A stretch of 64,000 nt of DNA, from NCBI RefSeq assembly GCF_023715225.1, contig NZ_JAMBNS010000002.1, positions 248,001 to 312,000 of the forward strand. The letters are read 5' to 3'. Numbering within the stretch: position 1 is the stretch's first letter; each line of letters opens with the position of its first letter. Shown here piece after piece: positions 8,486-18,918 of this stretch. This DNA comes from Robertmurraya korlensis (GTDB lineage Bacteria; Bacillota; Bacilli; Bacillales; Cytobacillaceae). The translations under genes and the position numbers were made by a program. A model generated the notes under the pieces. The model saw only the letters and a program-made list of their open reading frames with translations, was not told the DNA's origin and ran no database searches.

Positions 8486-11400
8486 TTACGTTTCGATCAA
8501 TTCTTTTGTTTCTTCCAATCTAACAGAAACAAGCTTTGAAACCCCCGACTCCTGCATCGTTACCCCGTAAAGCACATCCGCTTCTTCCATTGTGCCTTTC
8601 CGGTGGGTAATAACGATAAACTGAGTTTCGGCACTGTATCGTTTTAAATATTGGCTAAAACGATATACATTGGCCTCGTCTAAGGCAGCTTCAACTTCAT
8701 CGAGAATACAAAATGGTACAGGTCTAACTTTCAAAATGGAGAATAGTAGAGCAATTGCTGTTAGCGATCGCTCTCCACCGGATAAGAGCCCTAAGTTCTG
8801 CAACTTTTTCCCTGGTGGCTGTGCAACGATTTCTACCCCTGTATTTAATAAATCTTCTGGGTTCGTTAACTTCAAGTCGGCTCTTCCACCGCCAAACAGT
8901 GCTTGGAAAACAAATTCAAAATGCGAACGAATTCCGTAGAAGGTTTGCTCAAATCTCTTCTTCATTTCTTCGTCCATTTCATCGATGACCTGGAACAATG
9001 TATCCTTCGCTTCTTGTAGATCATTTTTCTGCTCGAGCAGAAATTCGTAGCGTTCAGAGACACGCTCATATTCTTCAATAGCACCGATGTTTACGACTCC
9101 GAGCTCTTCGATTGCCAGACGAATTAGCTTTACTTTTTTACGAGCTTCCTCAACCGGTAGAACAAGCGGATACTCCTCTTTCGCTGCTTCAAATGACAGC
9201 AGATACTCTTCGCGGAGGTGAGACAATCTGTTTTCTAACTCCACATCAAGACGCCCTAGCTTTACTTCTTCATCCTTAAGCGCAAGTGTTAAACCCTTAT
9301 GCTGCCTTAAAAGCTCTCTTAATTCAAGCTCAGAATCCTCTAAGGTACTGTGAAGCTTCAATCGTTCTTCACGGCGTGAAGAAATCATAGAGATCGTTTC
9401 ATTTTTATCTTGCAGCTTTTTGGAAGCCTCTTGTTCCAAGAGCTGTTCGCCTGAACTACTAGAATTCATCTCCGTTGATAACAAGGATAAATCCTCTTCG
9501 TACGTTTCATGTCGTTTCGTATGCTCCAAAAGAGATGCTCTTGTTGCCTCAAGCTTTTCGGACAACCCGTGATGCTGCTCCATTAGTGCAGCAAGTTTCA
9601 CCTTCAGTTCCCCAATTTCATTGACCACTGATTCTTTAGAACTATTTTGCAAAGATTTCTTTTCTGATAATGATTGAATTTGCCTATCAAGTTCGGCTAG
9701 TTCATTCGCATACGTTGATAGTAATTCTGTTAACTCCACTTTACGTGAAGACAACTGCGTCTGGTCTTGTAAAAATTGAGACATGTCGAGATCATAGATT
9801 TTTAGCTTTTCATTGATATTTTTTTCTTCAATCTCAATTTCTCTGAGGTCACCCTTTTTCGATTGCTCAAGAAGACGAAGATCTTCCCCTTGTTTTCGGA
9901 GATCTTCAAGCTTTTGCTCCTGAGTTGTGATAGAGAATTTAAGCTCCTTCACCTGCGCCTCTAGCTCATGTGTTTGAGCTTCCATTCCCACTAGTTTACC
10001 TTTTAACTCTTCAAGCTCACCTTTACGGCTAAGTAGCGAAGAAGTATTTGCCTTTACTGCACCACCAGTCATCGAACCACCTGGGTTTACGATATCCCCA
10101 TCTGTCGTAACAAATCGACAACGGTATTGTAAAAGCTTAGCAAGTTCGTTCGCACCCTTTAAGTCCTTCGTAATGACCACCGTACCTAAAAGATTGGAAA
10201 AGATTTCTTCATATTTTTGATCAAATCCAATTAAATCCTTCGCTACTCCTACATAAGATGGATGGCCTTTTATTGCCTGAAGTTGACTACTTGAGAGACT
10301 CTTCCCTCTTATGACACTAAGAGGTAGAAATGTTGCTCGTCCAAAGGAGTTTTGCTTTAAATAGTGAATTGCTTTTCTCCCATTTTCCTCATTCGCAACG
10401 ACTACATGCTGCATTGCAGCACCTAAAGCAGTCTCAATCGCCACTTCATACGATTTCGGAACTTGGATAAGCTCGGCGACCGCCCCTTCAATCCCAGAAA
10501 GCTTGCCACCTCTTGCCTTTAATACTTCCTTTACTCCTTGGAAAAAACCAGAATAGTCATCTTCCATCTCTTCTAGCATATCTTTTCTAGATTTTGCTTT
10601 TTGTAAAAATTGATACGCTTGATAAAGCTGCGTTTCTTGCTTTTGGTATTTATTCTTCAAGTTTTCTAACTTATTCTGCTCTTCTCTAAATACATGTACT
10701 TGCTTTTCAAGATTTTTTTGAACACCCGCAATACTAGCTTCAATTTCCTGCTTACGAGTGGAAATAACAAGTCTTTCTTGAAGATATTTTTCGTTATCCG
10801 CTTCTAATCTTGTGTTTTTTACACCTTGCTGTCCAAGCTGCTTTTCTGTGTTTTGAAGCTCATTCTTACTAGATGCTTGTCTGTTTAATATTTCTATATA
10901 ATCACTTTTTAATGATTCGATTCGCTCTTCAATATTCTCACTAAACGACGCGAGAACATCCTGCTTTTCTTTTAACCGTTTTTTAAGAGAGAGTACCTCA
11001 TCATTCATACGCTGATAGCTTTCCTCTTGCTCAAGTTGAAGCGAGGTTAATTCTTGGATTTTCAGAGAAACTTCTTCAATGCTTTTTCTAAGCTGCTCTT
11101 TGTTTTGCGAAGCATTTTTCTTTCTCTCTTTTAAAACCTCTTTCCTGCCTTCAACCTTTTCAAGCTCCTCGCTTACACGCAGTAAAACATCCTGCAAATC
11201 GGTAATTGATTCATCAAGGGCCGCCATATGATCTCTCATTTCAACAATCCTAGCTTCCTTTGATTGAAGAACGGTAGATAATTTCAATTCATCCTCTTTA
11301 TGCTGTTCAAGCTGTCTAGTCAGCTTTTCCCATTTTTCATGAAGATCCTCAATTTCTTGAACCGTCACCGCAACTTCTATCTTTTCTAGCTCTTCTTTTT

Positions 11401-12052
11401 GCTGTAGGAAATCCTTTGCAATCGACGCTTGAATTTTAAGTGGCTCTACTTGCGTTTCTAATTCATGCAAGATATCACTCACACGATTTAGATTATCCTG
11501 AGTTTCTGTTAGCTTTGACTCAGCTTTCTTTTTACGATTTTTATACTTTAAAACACCAGCAGCCTCTTCAAAGATTGTTCTTCTTTCTTCGGCCTTGCTG
11601 TTTAATATTTCTTCTACCTTTCCTTGGCTAATGATCGAAAACGCTTCTCTCCCTAAACCAGAGTCCATAAACAAATCAACGATATCTTTTAGCCTGCATG
11701 TTTGCTTATTGATTTGAAACTCACTATCTCCAGAGCGATACACACGTCTAGTGACACTTACCTCATTGTATTCAATCGGTAAGGCTTGATCTTCATTATC
11801 CAGCGTCAACGTTACTTCGGCAAAATTCAATGCTTTTCGCGAATCACTACCAGCAAAGATAATATCTTCCATCTTTGAGCCACGAAGCGATTTCGCTGAC
11901 TGCTCTCCTAACACCCAACGAATCGCATCGGTGATATTACTTTTTCCGCTTCCATTTGGACCAACCACTGCTGTGACACCCGGGACAAAATCGACCCCAA
12001 TTCTCTCAGCAAACGACTTGAATCCGACTACATCCAAACGTTTGAGATACAC
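8486..12052 (-). CDS. smc: Chromosome segregation/condensation ATPase SMC
   Basis: SMC dimers with ScpA and ScpB extrude DNA loops and condense and segregate the chromosome. The 1188-residue protein is full length. It has the N-terminal head with the Walker A motif GPNGSGKSN (about 32-40), a long coiled coil, a hinge around residues 510-680 (GGSMTGGAVK near its end), the returning coiled coil, and the C-terminal head with the signature LSGGERSLTA and Walker B followed by DEVEAALDEANV. It lies 19 bases after rnc and 14 before ftsY, the usual rnc-smc-ftsY order. Confidence 0.98.
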   Translation of the reverse strand: MYLKRLDVVGFKSFAERIGVDFVPGVTAVVGPNGSGKSNITDAIRWVLGEQSAKSLRGSKMEDIIFAGSDSRKALNFAEVTLTLDNEDQALPIEYNEVSVTRRVYRSGDSEFQINKQTCRLKDIVDLFMDSGLGREAFSIISQGKVEEILNSKAEERRTIFEEAAGVLKYKNRKKKAESKLTETQDNLNRVSDILHELETQVEPLKIQASIAKDFLQQKEELEKIEVAVTVQEIEDLHEKWEKLTRQLEQHKEDELKLSTVLQSKEARIVEMRDHMAALDESITDLQDVLLRVSEELEKVEGRKEVLKERKKNASQNKEQLRKSIEEVSLKIQELTSLQLEQEESYQRMNDEVLSLKKRLKEKQDVLASFSENIEERIESLKSDYIEILNRQASSKNELQNTEKQLGQQGVKNTRLEADNEKYLQERLVISTRKQEIEASIAGVQKNLEKQVHVFREEQNKLENLKNKYQKQETQLYQAYQFLQKAKSRKDMLEEMEDDYSGFFQGVKEVLKARGGKLSGIEGAVAELIQVPKSYEVAIETALGAAMQHVVVANEENGRKAIHYLKQNSFGRATFLPLSVIRGKSLSSSQLQAIKGHPSYVGVAKDLIGFDQKYEEIFSNLLGTVVITKDLKGANELAKLLQYRCRFVTTDGDIVNPGGSMTGGAVKANTSSLLSRKGELEELKGKLVGMEAQTHELEAQVKELKFSITTQEQKLEDLRKQGEDLRLLEQSKKGDLREIEIEEKNINEKLKIYDLDMSQFLQDQTQLSSRKVELTELLSTYANELAELDRQIQSLSEKKSLQNSSKESVVNEIGELKVKLAALMEQHHGLSEKLEATRASLLEHTKRHETYEEDLSLLSTEMNSSSSGEQLLEQEASKKLQDKNETISMISSRREERLKLHSTLEDSELELRELLRQHKGLTLALKDEEVKLGRLDVELENRLSHLREEYLLSFEAAKEEYPLVLPVEEARKKVKLIRLAIEELGVVNIGAIEEYERVSERYEFLLEQKNDLQEAKDTLFQVIDEMDEEMKKRFEQTFYGIRSHFEFVFQALFGGGRADLKLTNPEDLLNTGVEIVAQPPGKKLQNLGLLSGGERSLTAIALLFSILKVRPVPFCILDEVEAALDEANVYRFSQYLKRYSAETQFIVITHRKGTMEEADVLYGVTMQESGVSKLVSVRLEETKELIET

Positions 12053-12071
12053 AGCTTTTCCCCCTTTATCT

Positions 12072-12851
12072 CTACTCCTGTTGTTTTTCTTCTAGCTGTT
12101 CTTTTGCTCCATTAAGGTGAGATTTGATCTTCTCCAAAGCCATTTGTGCAGCATGCTGCTCCGCTTCTTTCTTTGATCTCCCAGTACCTTGTCCAAGCTC
12201 CTCGTTGTTTAAACAAACCTTTGAGACAAACTCTCTGTTATGGGCCGGTCCTCGCTCTAGTAAAATTTTGTATTCAATCGTACCAATTCCATCTCTTTGT
12301 ACAAGCTCTTGTAGTTGACTTTTGAAATCCATCACATGAGAAAAAGCACCTTCGTTAATTTTAGGAAATACAACTCTTTCTAAAAATCCAATTACAGTAT
12401 CAATTCCTTTGTCCAAAAAGAGTGCACCAATAAATGCCTCAAACACATCCGCTAACAGGGCTGGACGCTCACGACCTCCTGTCATTTCTTCCCCTTTCCC
12501 AAGAAGCACTAGCTTCCCAAAAGAAAGTTCATTTGCAAACCTTACTAAAGAGGGCTCACAAACAACGGCTGCACGAAGCTTCGTCAACTCCCCTTCACTC
12601 ATCATCGGATATTTCTTGTAAAGGAATTGTGAAACGGTTAATTCTAATACAGCGTCTCCTAAAAATTCAAGCCTCTCATTATCTTCATAAGGCTTTCTAC
12701 GATGCTCATTCACATATGATGAATGGGTAAATGCTTGTTTTAATAGCTTCTCATCTGTAAAATTAATTCCTTGTTCTGCTTGGAATTCTTTAAATAATTT
12801 ATCATAAGAGCGAAAGCTACGTTTCTCTCTTTCTTTTCCGTACTTGCTCAT
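12072..12851 (-). CDS. rnc: Ribonuclease III
   Basis: RNase III cleaves double-stranded RNA, including rRNA precursors and scRNA in Bacillus. The 259-residue protein has the signature [14 protein letters not shown] (metal-binding E and D; about residues 68-81), the second acidic cluster [12 protein letters not shown], and a C-terminal double-stranded RNA-binding domain (from about 180, including [16 protein letters not shown]). The start has GGTGGAGG upstream. The 334-base spacer before it holds a structured repeat and the acpP terminator. No strong promoter is seen; TTACGT with TAAACT at 17 bases just upstream is a weak candidate. Confidence 0.97.
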   Translation of the reverse strand: MSKYGKEREKRSFRSYDKLFKEFQAEQGINFTDEKLLKQAFTHSSYVNEHRRKPYEDNERLEFLGDAVLELTVSQFLYKKYPMMSEGELTKLRAAVVCEPSLVRFANELSFGKLVLLGKGEEMTGGRERPALLADVFEAFIGALFLDKGIDTVIGFLERVVFPKINEGAFSHVMDFKSQLQELVQRDGIGTIEYKILLERGPAHNREFVSKVCLNNEELGQGTGRSKKEAEQHAAQMALEKIKSHLNGAKEQLEEKQQE

Positions 12852-12941
12852 TTTGCCTCCACCTTGCTAATAGTTTACATACCATATCAAGTTTACGTAA
12901 AAGTTCTTAAAAACGCAAAGGAAGATTGAAGGTTTTTCAAT

Positions 12942-13098
12942 TTTTCTTATAAGAAAAGCGGAAGCGCCCGTTTAGCAACGTATGGACTGGAGAGCTTCGA
13001 CTGAGATAAAGGAAACACGGAGAGCGCAAGCGATTCGATGTTGACTTATCGCAGGGAGAAGATCGAAGTACACTAGTTGCTGGGCGCTGGAGCTGGAC
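12942..13098. repeat. Structured intergenic repeat, about 150 bases, between acpP and rnc
   Basis: This non-coding block has nested inverted repeats. AGCGCCC (12963-12969) pairs with GGGCGCT (13082-13088), AGCAAC (12974-12979) with GTTGCT (13076-13081), CTTCGA (12995-13000) with TCGAAG (13063-13068), and GCGAT (13030-13034) with ATCGC (13048-13052). Together they give one long rod-like fold. A perfect 16-base palindrome, TTTTCTTATAAGAAAA (12942-12957), marks the left edge. Its GC content is visibly higher than the flanks. From memory, elements with ends like GCGCTGGAGCTGGACA recur in Bacillaceae intergenic regions; I could not verify this here. Confidence 0.7.
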
Positions 13099-13138
13099 AA
13101 TTTTCGAAGTGCAATATTTTATACTTTCTGACCTTCAT

Positions 13139-13170
13139 GAAGAAAGCCCCGCATAGCTGCGGAGCTTTTT
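13139..13170 (-). terminator. Terminator after acpP
   Basis: AAGCTCCGCA and TGCGGGGCTT pair on the minus strand with one U-G wobble, followed by CTTTCTTC. The wobble would be a C-A mismatch on the other strand, which supports minus-strand use. It closes the fapR-to-acpP operon. Confidence 0.8.
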
Positions 13171-13185
13171 CATAAATTCTAACGA

Positions 13186-13419
13186 TTATTGAGTACTTTT
13201 TATGTAATTCACAGCGTCACCCACTGTAGAAATCTTTTCAGCATCATCGTCAGAGATTTCCATATCAAACTCGTCTTCTAATTCCATAACTAGTTCTACT
13301 ACGTCAAGGGAATCAGCACCAAGATCATCCTTGAAAGAAGCTTCAAGAGTCACTTGATTTTCTTCTACTCCAAGTCTGTCAACGATAATCTTCGTTACGC
13401 GCTCTAATACATCTGCCAT
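13186..13419 (-). CDS. acpP: Acyl carrier protein
   Basis: ACP carries growing acyl chains on a phosphopantetheine arm during fatty acid synthesis. The 77-residue acidic protein has the attachment serine in [15 protein letters not shown] (DSL motif, near residue 36). The ATG at 13419 follows GGGGAGGTG; a start three codons upstream is less well placed. It follows fabG after 67 bases containing a likely extra promoter, which fits the need for high ACP levels. A terminator follows. Confidence 0.98.
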   Translation of the reverse strand: MADVLERVTKIIVDRLGVEENQVTLEASFKDDLGADSLDVVELVMELEDEFDMEISDDDAEKISTVGDAVNYIKSTQ

Positions 13420-13443
13420 GCTTTTCACCTCCCCTCAAGGGAC

Positions 13444-13472
13444 ATTATAGTGTATTTCCAACAATTAATAAA
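13444..13472 (-). promoter_or_regulatory. Possible promoter of acpP
   Basis: TATAAT (13444-13449) on the minus strand, with a weak -35 TTTATT 17 bases upstream (13467-13472), in the fabG-acpP spacer. The -10 is perfect; the -35 is poor. Confidence 0.45.
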
Positions 13473-13486
13473 TGTTGAATTTTCGG

Positions 13487-14230
13487 TTACATGACCATTC
13501 CGCCATTTACATGTATCGTTTGTCCTGTAATGTAGCGACTGTCATCAGATGCTAAAAACGTAACTGCATGGGCAATATCTTTTGGTTCACCAAACTTAGC
13601 CAGTGGAATCATTTTTAACATTCCCTCTTTAATCTCATCGGTTAGCTTATCGGTCATATCCGTCGTAATAAAACCAGGTGCTACAGCATTAACCGTAATC
13701 CCACGAGGAGCAAGTTCCTTTGCCGTCGTCTTCGTTAGTCCGATTACCCCAGCCTTTGCCGCCACATAGTTGGCTTGACCAGCGTTCCCGCTTTCCCCAA
13801 CAACCGAGGAAATATTAATAATTCTGCCACTCTTCTGCTTCATCATTTGACGAGTTACAGCCTTTGTACAAAGGAATACACCTTTGAGGTTTGTATTAAT
13901 AACATCGTCCCATTCGTCTTCCTTCATACGCATAATTAGGTTATCTCTAGTGATTCCTGCATTGTTCACTAAAATATCAAGACTTCCCCAACGATCTATC
14001 GTTTGCTTCACCATCTCCGCAACTGACTCTCCATTAGCAACATCGCATTGAACGGCAAATGCTTCTCTTCCAAGACTTTGAATTTCTTGAACCACTTCAT
14101 TTGCACGAGCTTCACTTCCAGCGTAGTTAACTGCAACATTGGCGCCAGCTTTCGCTAGTTCAATAGCAATGTCTCTACCGATTCCACGTGAAGCACCTGT
14201 AACAAGTGCCACTTTTCCTAAAAGCTTCAT
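13487..14230 (-). CDS. fabG: 3-oxoacyl-[acyl-carrier-protein] reductase
   Basis: FabG reduces 3-oxoacyl-ACP with NADPH in the fatty acid elongation cycle. The 247-residue short-chain dehydrogenase has the cofactor loop TGASRGIG (residues 11-18), NNAG (about 90), the catalytic serine in NISSVVGE and the Tyr-Lys pair in YVAAK. Its start overlaps the fabD stop by ATGA, which implies translational coupling. It is the fourth gene of the fapR-plsX-fabD-fabG-acpP cluster. Confidence 0.98.
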   Translation of the reverse strand: MKLLGKVALVTGASRGIGRDIAIELAKAGANVAVNYAGSEARANEVVQEIQSLGREAFAVQCDVANGESVAEMVKQTIDRWGSLDILVNNAGITRDNLIMRMKEDEWDDVINTNLKGVFLCTKAVTRQMMKQKSGRIINISSVVGESGNAGQANYVAAKAGVIGLTKTTAKELAPRGITVNAVAPGFITTDMTDKLTDEIKEGMLKMIPLAKFGEPKDIAHAVTFLASDDSRYITGQTIHVNGGMVM

Positions 14231-15174
14231 ACTGTTCTCTCCTTTAATGCATTAATCGTTGCCAGTAGCGTTTCTTCATCAGAAATTGAATAGGTTTGAA
14301 CAGAACGGTCCACTTTCTTTACCAACCCAGACAACACTTTTCCAGGTCCGATTTCAACAAATGTATCTACACCCAGTTCAATCATATGTTTCACGCTATC
14401 TTCCCATAACACAGGAGAATATAGCTGTTCAAGCAATCGCTCTTTAATTTCCTCAGCAGCTGTTATTTCTTGTGCATTTACATTTGCGATGACAGGAACA
14501 GTCGCTTGACTGATTGATATTCCGTCTAACACTTCACGTAAACGACCTGAGGCTGGCTTCATAAGCTGCGAATGAAATGGTCCACTAACCTCAAGGGGAA
14601 GAACTCGTTTTGCTCCAGCTTCTTTTGCAAGTTGAGAAGCAAGTTCTACTCCTTTTCTAGAGCCTGAAATAACGATTTGGCCAGGACAATTCATGTTTGC
14701 TAGACCTACTATATCTCCTTCAGCCGCCGCTTTTTCTACCGCTTCTGCCAACGTATCACGGTCTAGACCTAATACAGCCGCCATTGTACCTTCCCGGTTG
14801 GGTACAGCTTCTTCCATAAACTCACCACGTTTACGAACAGCGTACACTCCATCCTCGAATCCAATCGCTCCAGCAGCTACCAATGCTGTGTATTCACCTA
14901 AGCTATGTCCAGCCATATAGTCTGCTTTTATCTCAGCTTTCTTGAATTGCTCAAATAACGCAATGGATGTTGTTAAGAGCGCTGGTTGAGTGTTAGTAGT
15001 TTTCGTTAACTCCTCTTGCGGACCTTCAAAAATAAGATGGGATAGTGAAAACCCTAATTTACTATCCGCTTGTTCAAAAACAGATTGAACTTCCTTGTTT
15101 GTCTCTGCATAGACTTTTCCCATTCCAACTGTTTGAGAACCTTGTCCAGGAAAGATAATCGCTAATTTACCCAT
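14227..15174 (-). CDS. fabD: Malonyl-CoA:ACP transacylase
   Basis: FabD moves malonyl groups from CoA to ACP to supply elongation units. The 315-residue protein has the N-terminal FPGQGSQ motif, the nucleophile elbow [10 protein letters not shown] (serine at about 93), and the catalytic histidine in [10 protein letters not shown] (about 201). It starts two bases after the plsX stop and overlaps fabG. Confidence 0.98.
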   Translation of the reverse strand: MGKLAIIFPGQGSQTVGMGKVYAETNKEVQSVFEQADSKLGFSLSHLIFEGPQEELTKTTNTQPALLTTSIALFEQFKKAEIKADYMAGHSLGEYTALVAAGAIGFEDGVYAVRKRGEFMEEAVPNREGTMAAVLGLDRDTLAEAVEKAAAEGDIVGLANMNCPGQIVISGSRKGVELASQLAKEAGAKRVLPLEVSGPFHSQLMKPASGRLREVLDGISISQATVPVIANVNAQEITAAEEIKERLLEQLYSPVLWEDSVKHMIELGVDTFVEIGPGKVLSGLVKKVDRSVQTYSISDEETLLATINALKERTV

Positions 15175-15176
15175 AG

Positions 15177-16178
15177 TTACTCCTCTCTTGCTTCTGTGTA
15201 TTTTGATATGGCCTCTTTAATCGTAGGCGCAACCTGTTTTTCCACCATATCCCTAGTTTGTCGAATTGCATTGTAGACAGAATTTGCATCAGACGATCCA
15301 TGAGCTTTAATGACAGGTGCCTTTAATCCGAACAATCCCGCACCACCATACTCTGAATAGTCCATCTTTGCTTTTAATTGCATAAGGTCTGGCTTTAGAA
15401 CAGCTGCTGCTATCTTCGTCTTCAAAGAGCTATACAAAGTTGTCTTAAGCATTTTAAATACGGATAAAGCTGTTCCTTCGATTGTCTTTAATACCATATT
15501 GCCAGTAAATCCATCGGTGACTACTACATCTGCCACACCATCAAGCAAATCTCTAGCTTCCACGTTTCCAATAAAATTAACAGGTGCTTCCTTTAGAAGA
15601 TCAAAAGCAAGTTTGGATAACTCATTTCCCTTTTTCTCTTCTGTTCCGATATTCAAAAGCCCAACTCTTGGATTCTTTACCCCTCTAACGTTTTCAGCAT
15701 AAATGGAACCCATGATAGCATTTTGCAATAAGTGCTCAGGCTTTGCGTCAACATTAGCACCCACATCAAGCAAAAGAAATCCTTCGCCACCAATTGTTGG
15801 TAAGGTTGGAGCTAATGCTGGTCTTTCAATTCCTTCAATACGTCCTACTACGAACAAACCAGTCGCCATTAGAGCCCCTGTATTACCAGCAGAAATACAA
15901 CCATCTGCCTCTTTGTCAGCAACAAGTTTTGCAGCTAGGACCATGGATGAGTTCTTCTTCCGTCTCACCGCTTTTACAGGCTCATCCGTGGCTAAAATAA
16001 CCTCTTCTGTATGTATAATCGATATTCTGTCGTGTGGTGTGAGATGCTCCTTAATTTTGGCTTCATCACCGACTAAACATATATGTATATCATCAAATGC
16101 TTGAACGGCCTTTATCGCTCCTAGAACGATTTCTTTTGGAGCATGGTCGCCTCCCATTGCATCAAGGGCCAATTTCAT
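15177..16178 (-). CDS. plsX: Phosphate acyltransferase PlsX
   Basis: PlsX makes acyl-phosphate from acyl-ACP, the donor used by PlsY in the first step of phospholipid synthesis in Gram-positive bacteria. The 333-residue protein has the family N-terminus [12 protein letters not shown] and conserved stretches [34 protein letters not shown] and [16 protein letters not shown]. It sits 18 bases after fapR, so its expression is under FapR control through the fapR promoter. Confidence 0.97.
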   Translation of the reverse strand: MKLALDAMGGDHAPKEIVLGAIKAVQAFDDIHICLVGDEAKIKEHLTPHDRISIIHTEEVILATDEPVKAVRRKKNSSMVLAAKLVADKEADGCISAGNTGALMATGLFVVGRIEGIERPALAPTLPTIGGEGFLLLDVGANVDAKPEHLLQNAIMGSIYAENVRGVKNPRVGLLNIGTEEKKGNELSKLAFDLLKEAPVNFIGNVEARDLLDGVADVVVTDGFTGNMVLKTIEGTALSVFKMLKTTLYSSLKTKIAAAVLKPDLMQLKAKMDYSEYGGAGLFGLKAPVIKAHGSSDANSVYNAIRQTRDMVEKQVAPTIKEAISKYTEAREE

Positions 16179-16196
16179 TGTTATTCATTCCTTATG

Positions 16197-16760
16197 TCAT
16201 TTTTTATAGCGATACATTTCAAACTCACCAGTAAATACTAATTCATTATTCACAAAACTATTGACTTCCACAAGAGTTCTACCTTTTTCTTCATCAATTC
16301 GTAACACTTTTGCTTTTGCAATGACACGTTCATTTTCCTTAACCGATCTGGTAAATTGGATATTTGCCTTTGCCGTTAAAGCCAGTTCATCATTAATCAC
16401 TGCAACTGCTAATGAGTTAGCTTGAGCAAAAACGTGGTGACCCCTTGCGATTTGGTTTCTCTTAAACACATGTTCATGCTTGACATCAAAAATAGAGATA
16501 GCCGTTTGGTCAAGCTCAATATCAATAATTTCACCAATCACTTCATCGATTGGTAAAGAACGTACTTCATCGTCAAACCGCTTTTCAGCGACATTCTTTA
16601 TTCTTTCCCGTAGCTCAGGAATCGATAACTCTAACCGATCTAACCGGATGGTTTGTACGCTAACCGTAAATTGGTCAGCAAGCTCCTCATCGGTAATAAA
16701 CGGGTTTTCTTTTATTGTTTCTATTAAAAGACGTTGACGTTCTTTTTTACTTTTTCTCAT
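16197..16760 (-). CDS. fapR: Fatty acid and phospholipid biosynthesis repressor FapR
   Basis: FapR represses lipid synthesis genes and is released by malonyl-CoA. The 187-residue protein has an N-terminal helix-turn-helix (about residues 1-60; [21 protein letters not shown]), a linker helix and a hot-dog ligand-binding domain from about 70, including [21 protein letters not shown]. The ATG of [11 protein letters not shown] matches the family N-terminus. A frame 25 codons longer would start inside the promoter and operator, so it is rejected. A FapR operator overlaps its own promoter, which implies autoregulation. Confidence 0.97.
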   Translation of the reverse strand: MRKSKKERQRLLIETIKENPFITDEELADQFTVSVQTIRLDRLELSIPELRERIKNVAEKRFDDEVRSLPIDEVIGEIIDIELDQTAISIFDVKHEHVFKRNQIARGHHVFAQANSLAVAVINDELALTAKANIQFTRSVKENERVIAKAKVLRIDEEKGRTLVEVNSFVNNELVFTGEFEMYRYKK

Positions 16761-16778
16761 ATGTAAAACACCGTCCGA

Positions 16779-16800
16779 AGTATTAAGACTAGGTACTAAT
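16779..16800 (-). promoter_or_regulatory. FapR operator
   Basis: An imperfect inverted repeat, AGTATTAAGACTAGGTACTAAT on the plus strand, with the ATTAGTACC half-site typical of FapR boxes. It starts three bases downstream of the fapR -10 and covers the expected transcription start, an ideal place for repression. Confidence 0.85.
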
Positions 16801-16803
16801 AGT

Positions 16804-16832
16804 AGTATATAAAACAAAAAAGCAGATTGCAA
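16804..16832 (-). promoter_or_regulatory. Sigma-A promoter of fapR-plsX-fabD-fabG
   Basis: TTGCAA (16827-16832), 17 bases, then TATACT (16804-16809) on the minus strand. The -35 lies inside the 3' arm of the recG terminator, and the operator follows the -10 directly. Confidence 0.8.
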
Positions 16833-16860
16833 CAAACTTTTTTTTGCAATCTGCTTTTTA
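16814..16860 (-). terminator. Rho-independent terminator after recG
   Basis: AAAAAGCAGATTGCAA and TTGCAATCTGCTTTTT form a 16-base-pair stem around an A-rich loop, followed by further T residues. It begins at the recG stop. Its 3' arm also provides the -35 of the fapR promoter. Confidence 0.9.
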
Positions 16861-18918
16861 TTAATCTAGCTTTTCATTTTCCAATACACCGGAGTCTGCA
16901 AGTTTTGAACGCAGCCCAGCGAATTCATTCTCTTTCCAAAATTCCTCTGATTCTATTAAGACCATGGCGTCATTTCTAGCAGTTTCTAACGCTCGATAAT
17001 CATGGACCATATCAGCTACCTTAAACTCAGGAAGGCCACTTTGCTTTCGACCAAAAAAATCTCCAGGTCCTCGTAGCTCCAAGTCCTTTTCACTGACAAC
17101 GAAGCCGTCGTTTGTTTCGGTCATAATTTTCATCCGTTCTTTCCCAACCTCTGTTTTTGGATCAGCCAGAAGGACACAATACGATTGTTCGCTTCCTCTC
17201 CCCACTCGTCCCCGTAGCTGGTGAAGCTGTGCCAATCCAAATCTTTCAGCATCATAGATGACCATCATTGTTGCATTAGGAACATTTACTCCCACTTCTA
17301 CAACCGTAGTTGACACAAGGACTTGATATTGGTTCGAACTAAATGCCTTCATTACTTCATCTTTCTCATCCGAACTTAGTCTTCCATGCATCAAACCAAC
17401 TTGATATCGATTGTGAAAGTATGTTTGTAAGGCCACATGAACATCAATCGCATTTTGTACATCAAGCTTGTCCGACTCTTCGATGAGTGGACAAATCACA
17501 TAGGCTTGTCGTCCCTTTTCAAGCTCTCTTTCCATAAAGGAGAGGACGCGATCAAGCATATCTGCCTTTGCCCAATACGTTTCAATCGCTTTACGACCTG
17601 CAGGCATTTCATCAATGATAGACACATCCATCTCTCCAAACACCGTAATCGCTAGTGTACGTGGAATGGGAGTAGCGGTCATAAAAAGGACATCCGGGTT
17701 CTCTCCTTTTTCACGTAAAACTCGTCTTTGCTCCACGCCGAAACGATGCTGTTCATCAGTAATGACAAGGCCAAGTTTGGCAAATACGACTTCATCCTGA
17801 ATTAATGCGTGTGTCCCAATTAATATGTGAATTTCACCGTTTTTTAATCGTTCTAACACTTCTCTGCGTCTTTTTCCCTTCACTGAGCTCGTTAACAGTT
17901 CAACTGATAATCCAACAGGCTCTAATAACGACTTTAACGATTCCATATGCTGTTCAGCTAATATTTCTGTGGGCACCATTAAAGCGCCTTGATATCCGGC
18001 TGTAAAACTTGAAAAAAGAGCAATAGCAGCAACGACTGTCTTCCCAGAACCTACATCTCCTTGTAGCAAACGATTCATACGGTATGGAGATTTCAAGTCC
18101 TTTAACACCTCATTTACCACTCGCTTCTGCGCATTGGTAAGCGGGAAAGGTAGATGATCTATGAAGTTCTTTACTTTATTCAAGTCATAGTTTTGCGGAA
18201 GTCCCTTAGAGTTCTCCCTTTCAAACTTTCGTAACGCTTGCATCTTTAACTGAAAATGCAAAAATTCTTCATAAACAAATCTTCTACGAGCTTTTTTTAC
18301 ATCTTCTTCATTTAGCGGATTGTGCATGGAAAGCAACGATTCCTTCCGATTTCCAAGCTTATATTTGCTAATCATTTTTTCAGGAAGGGTCTCTTTAATA
18401 TCCTTTCCATACTGAGAGAATGCTAGATTAATAAATCTTCTAAGACCTTTAACCGTCACATCTCCTTTTACACTATAAACAGGAACAAACTTTTTTTCTG
18501 ATTCATTTGATCCAATTTTTGCTTGAGAGGCTGTGATCATTTGGCGATGCTGATCCCATTTACCGGTTACGGTAACCATTTCATTTACTTGAAACTTATT
18601 TTTCAAATAGGCCTGATTAAAAAATACTACTTGAATCAAATATCTCTCTACTAGCAATCGGATGGTTAGTCTTGACCGCTTCTTCCCATAATACATAAGA
18701 GAAGGCTCACTATGAACCTTCCCTTCTACGGTAATCCTCTCGTCATGCTTCACTTCTGTTAAGTCGCGTAGGCGATAATCTTCATAACGATATGGAAAAT
18801 ATTCAAGTAAATCTTCAATAGTCACTATTCTCATTTCAGCTAGACTTTGAGCTGTCTCAGCACCGATTCCTTTTACAGCTGTTACGGATTGCCTTAAATT
18901 ACTGTTGTTGTTCTCCAT
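16861..18918 (-). CDS. recG: ATP-dependent DNA helicase RecG
   Basis: RecG remodels stalled replication forks and branched DNA intermediates. The protein, 685 residues from this start, has an N-terminal wedge (OB-fold) domain, then the helicase core with Walker [17 protein letters not shown] box [23 protein letters not shown], and the C-terminal motifs [14 protein letters not shown] and QLRGRVGRG. The ATG of MENNNSN lies 20 bases inside the end of sdaAA; an ATG two codons earlier is equally possible. A frame 42 codons longer reads through the sdaAA C-terminus and gives a basic extension not found in the family. Confidence 0.95.
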   Translation of the reverse strand: MENNNSNLRQSVTAVKGIGAETAQSLAEMRIVTIEDLLEYFPYRYEDYRLRDLTEVKHDERITVEGKVHSEPSLMYYGKKRSRLTIRLLVERYLIQVVFFNQAYLKNKFQVNEMVTVTGKWDQHRQMITASQAKIGSNESEKKFVPVYSVKGDVTVKGLRRFINLAFSQYGKDIKETLPEKMISKYKLGNRKESLLSMHNPLNEEDVKKARRRFVYEEFLHFQLKMQALRKFERENSKGLPQNYDLNKVKNFIDHLPFPLTNAQKRVVNEVLKDLKSPYRMNRLLQGDVGSGKTVVAAIALFSSFTAGYQGALMVPTEILAEQHMESLKSLLEPVGLSVELLTSSVKGKRRREVLERLKNGEIHILIGTHALIQDEVVFAKLGLVITDEQHRFGVEQRRVLREKGENPDVLFMTATPIPRTLAITVFGEMDVSIIDEMPAGRKAIETYWAKADMLDRVLSFMERELEKGRQAYVICPLIEESDKLDVQNAIDVHVALQTYFHNRYQVGLMHGRLSSDEKDEVMKAFSSNQYQVLVSTTVVEVGVNVPNATMMVIYDAERFGLAQLHQLRGRVGRGSEQSYCVLLADPKTEVGKERMKIMTETNDGFVVSEKDLELRGPGDFFGRKQSGLPEFKVADMVHDYRALETARNDAMVLIESEEFWKENEFAGLRSKLADSGVLENEKLD

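Noticed and set aside
8486-12052. Repeats in the long Glu/Lys/Leu-rich region of smc
   Set aside because: The apparent repetition is the heptad pattern of the SMC coiled coil, not a DNA repeat.
15703-16104. Plus-strand open frame of 133 codons opposite plsX
   Set aside because: It is antisense to PlsX, which is complete and well conserved. Nothing supports a second gene.
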